In this document: positions 42,027 to 42,066 of the stretch, in pieces
How positions within the stretch are numbered: position 1 is the first letter of the stretch
Layout: each line of letters starts with the position of its first letter
From: Acidobacteriota bacterium
GTDB taxonomy: Bacteria; Acidobacteriota; Terriglobia; Acidiferrales; UBA7541
Reading direction: 5' to 3'
Assembly (NCBI GenBank): GCA_013289825.1
Contig: JABCZF010000034.1
Location: 1-42,066 of the forward strand
Length of the DNA: 42,066 nt
Program-made: the position numbers and the translations under genes
Notes under the pieces: generated by a model
What the model was told of the DNA's origin: nothing
The model's database searches: none
Seen by the model: only the letters and a program-made list of their open reading frames with translations

Positions 42027-42066
42027 ATGGATGATCTCACACCTGTAGTCCCTTCACGCATTACAC
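42027..42066 (+). CDS. 5' end of a gene cut by the window end
   Basis: The ATG at 42027 follows AGGAGGA by six bases and the first codons read MDDLTPVVPSRIT. The product cannot be identified. The strong SD and the perfect inverted repeat over the promoter suggest an autoregulated gene, perhaps for a transcription factor; this is inference from position only. Confidence 0.6.
   Translation, partial: MDDLTPVVPSRIT

Overview
The window looks like a chromosomal segment of an Acidobacteriota bacterium, probably a soil member of class Terriglobia/Acidobacteriia. This is inferred from gene content and not from a marker gene. It has four large duplicated orphan ABC permeases of the ADOP type with no ATPase beside them, one in a PadR-ADOP operon. 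It also has a pro-kumamolisin (S53) protease with Ig-like repeats, a Tat-exported Gfo/Idh/MocA oxidoreductase, and many secreted proteins of unknown function. No rRNA, tRNA, CRISPR array, insertion sequence or prophage was seen.

Layout. 1-13 kb: a 5'-truncated ADOP permease, a complete ADOP, a secreted dienelactone hydrolase on the other strand, a third permease without the usual leader, a membrane-anchored serine hydrolase, and the PadR-ADOP operon. 13-20 kb: the Gfo/Idh/MocA protein, a GAF protein related to free-methionine sulfoxide reductase, a translationally coupled pair (S55-like protein and secreted beta-propeller protein) and a VOC protein. 20-30 kb: a PilZ protein, a five-helix membrane protein, a type-B carboxylesterase, a serine/threonine dehydratase, a Mop domain protein followed by a Cys-free molybdopterin-domain protein, a YceI protein, a small frameshifted membrane protein and three secreted proteins of unknown function. 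30-36.5 kb: a Gln-rich glycine-zipper protein, the S53 protease and two coupled PilZ proteins. 36.6-40.5 kb: YdjC/ChbG-type deacetylase, GT2 transferase and ArnT-like transferase, which look like one lipid-linked sugar pathway. 40.5-42 kb: a divergent tryptophan-2,3-dioxygenase-like haem protein, a flavin reductase and the first codons of a gene behind a perfect inverted repeat.

Most notable. The S55-like protein carries its Ser lobe before its His lobe, the reverse of SpoIVB, which suggests a circular permutation. The deacetylase/GT2/ArnT-like run matches the logic of Francisella NaxD/FlmF2/FlmK lipid A modification. The dioxygenase-like protein lacks the distal His and the GTGGSSG loop of true tryptophan dioxygenase. 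The + strand appears C-rich in roughly the first 20 kb and G-rich after about 29 kb whichever strand the genes use. Family assignments come from motif reading without database searches, and start codons are chosen from Shine-Dalgarno (SD) sites, signal peptides and spacing.
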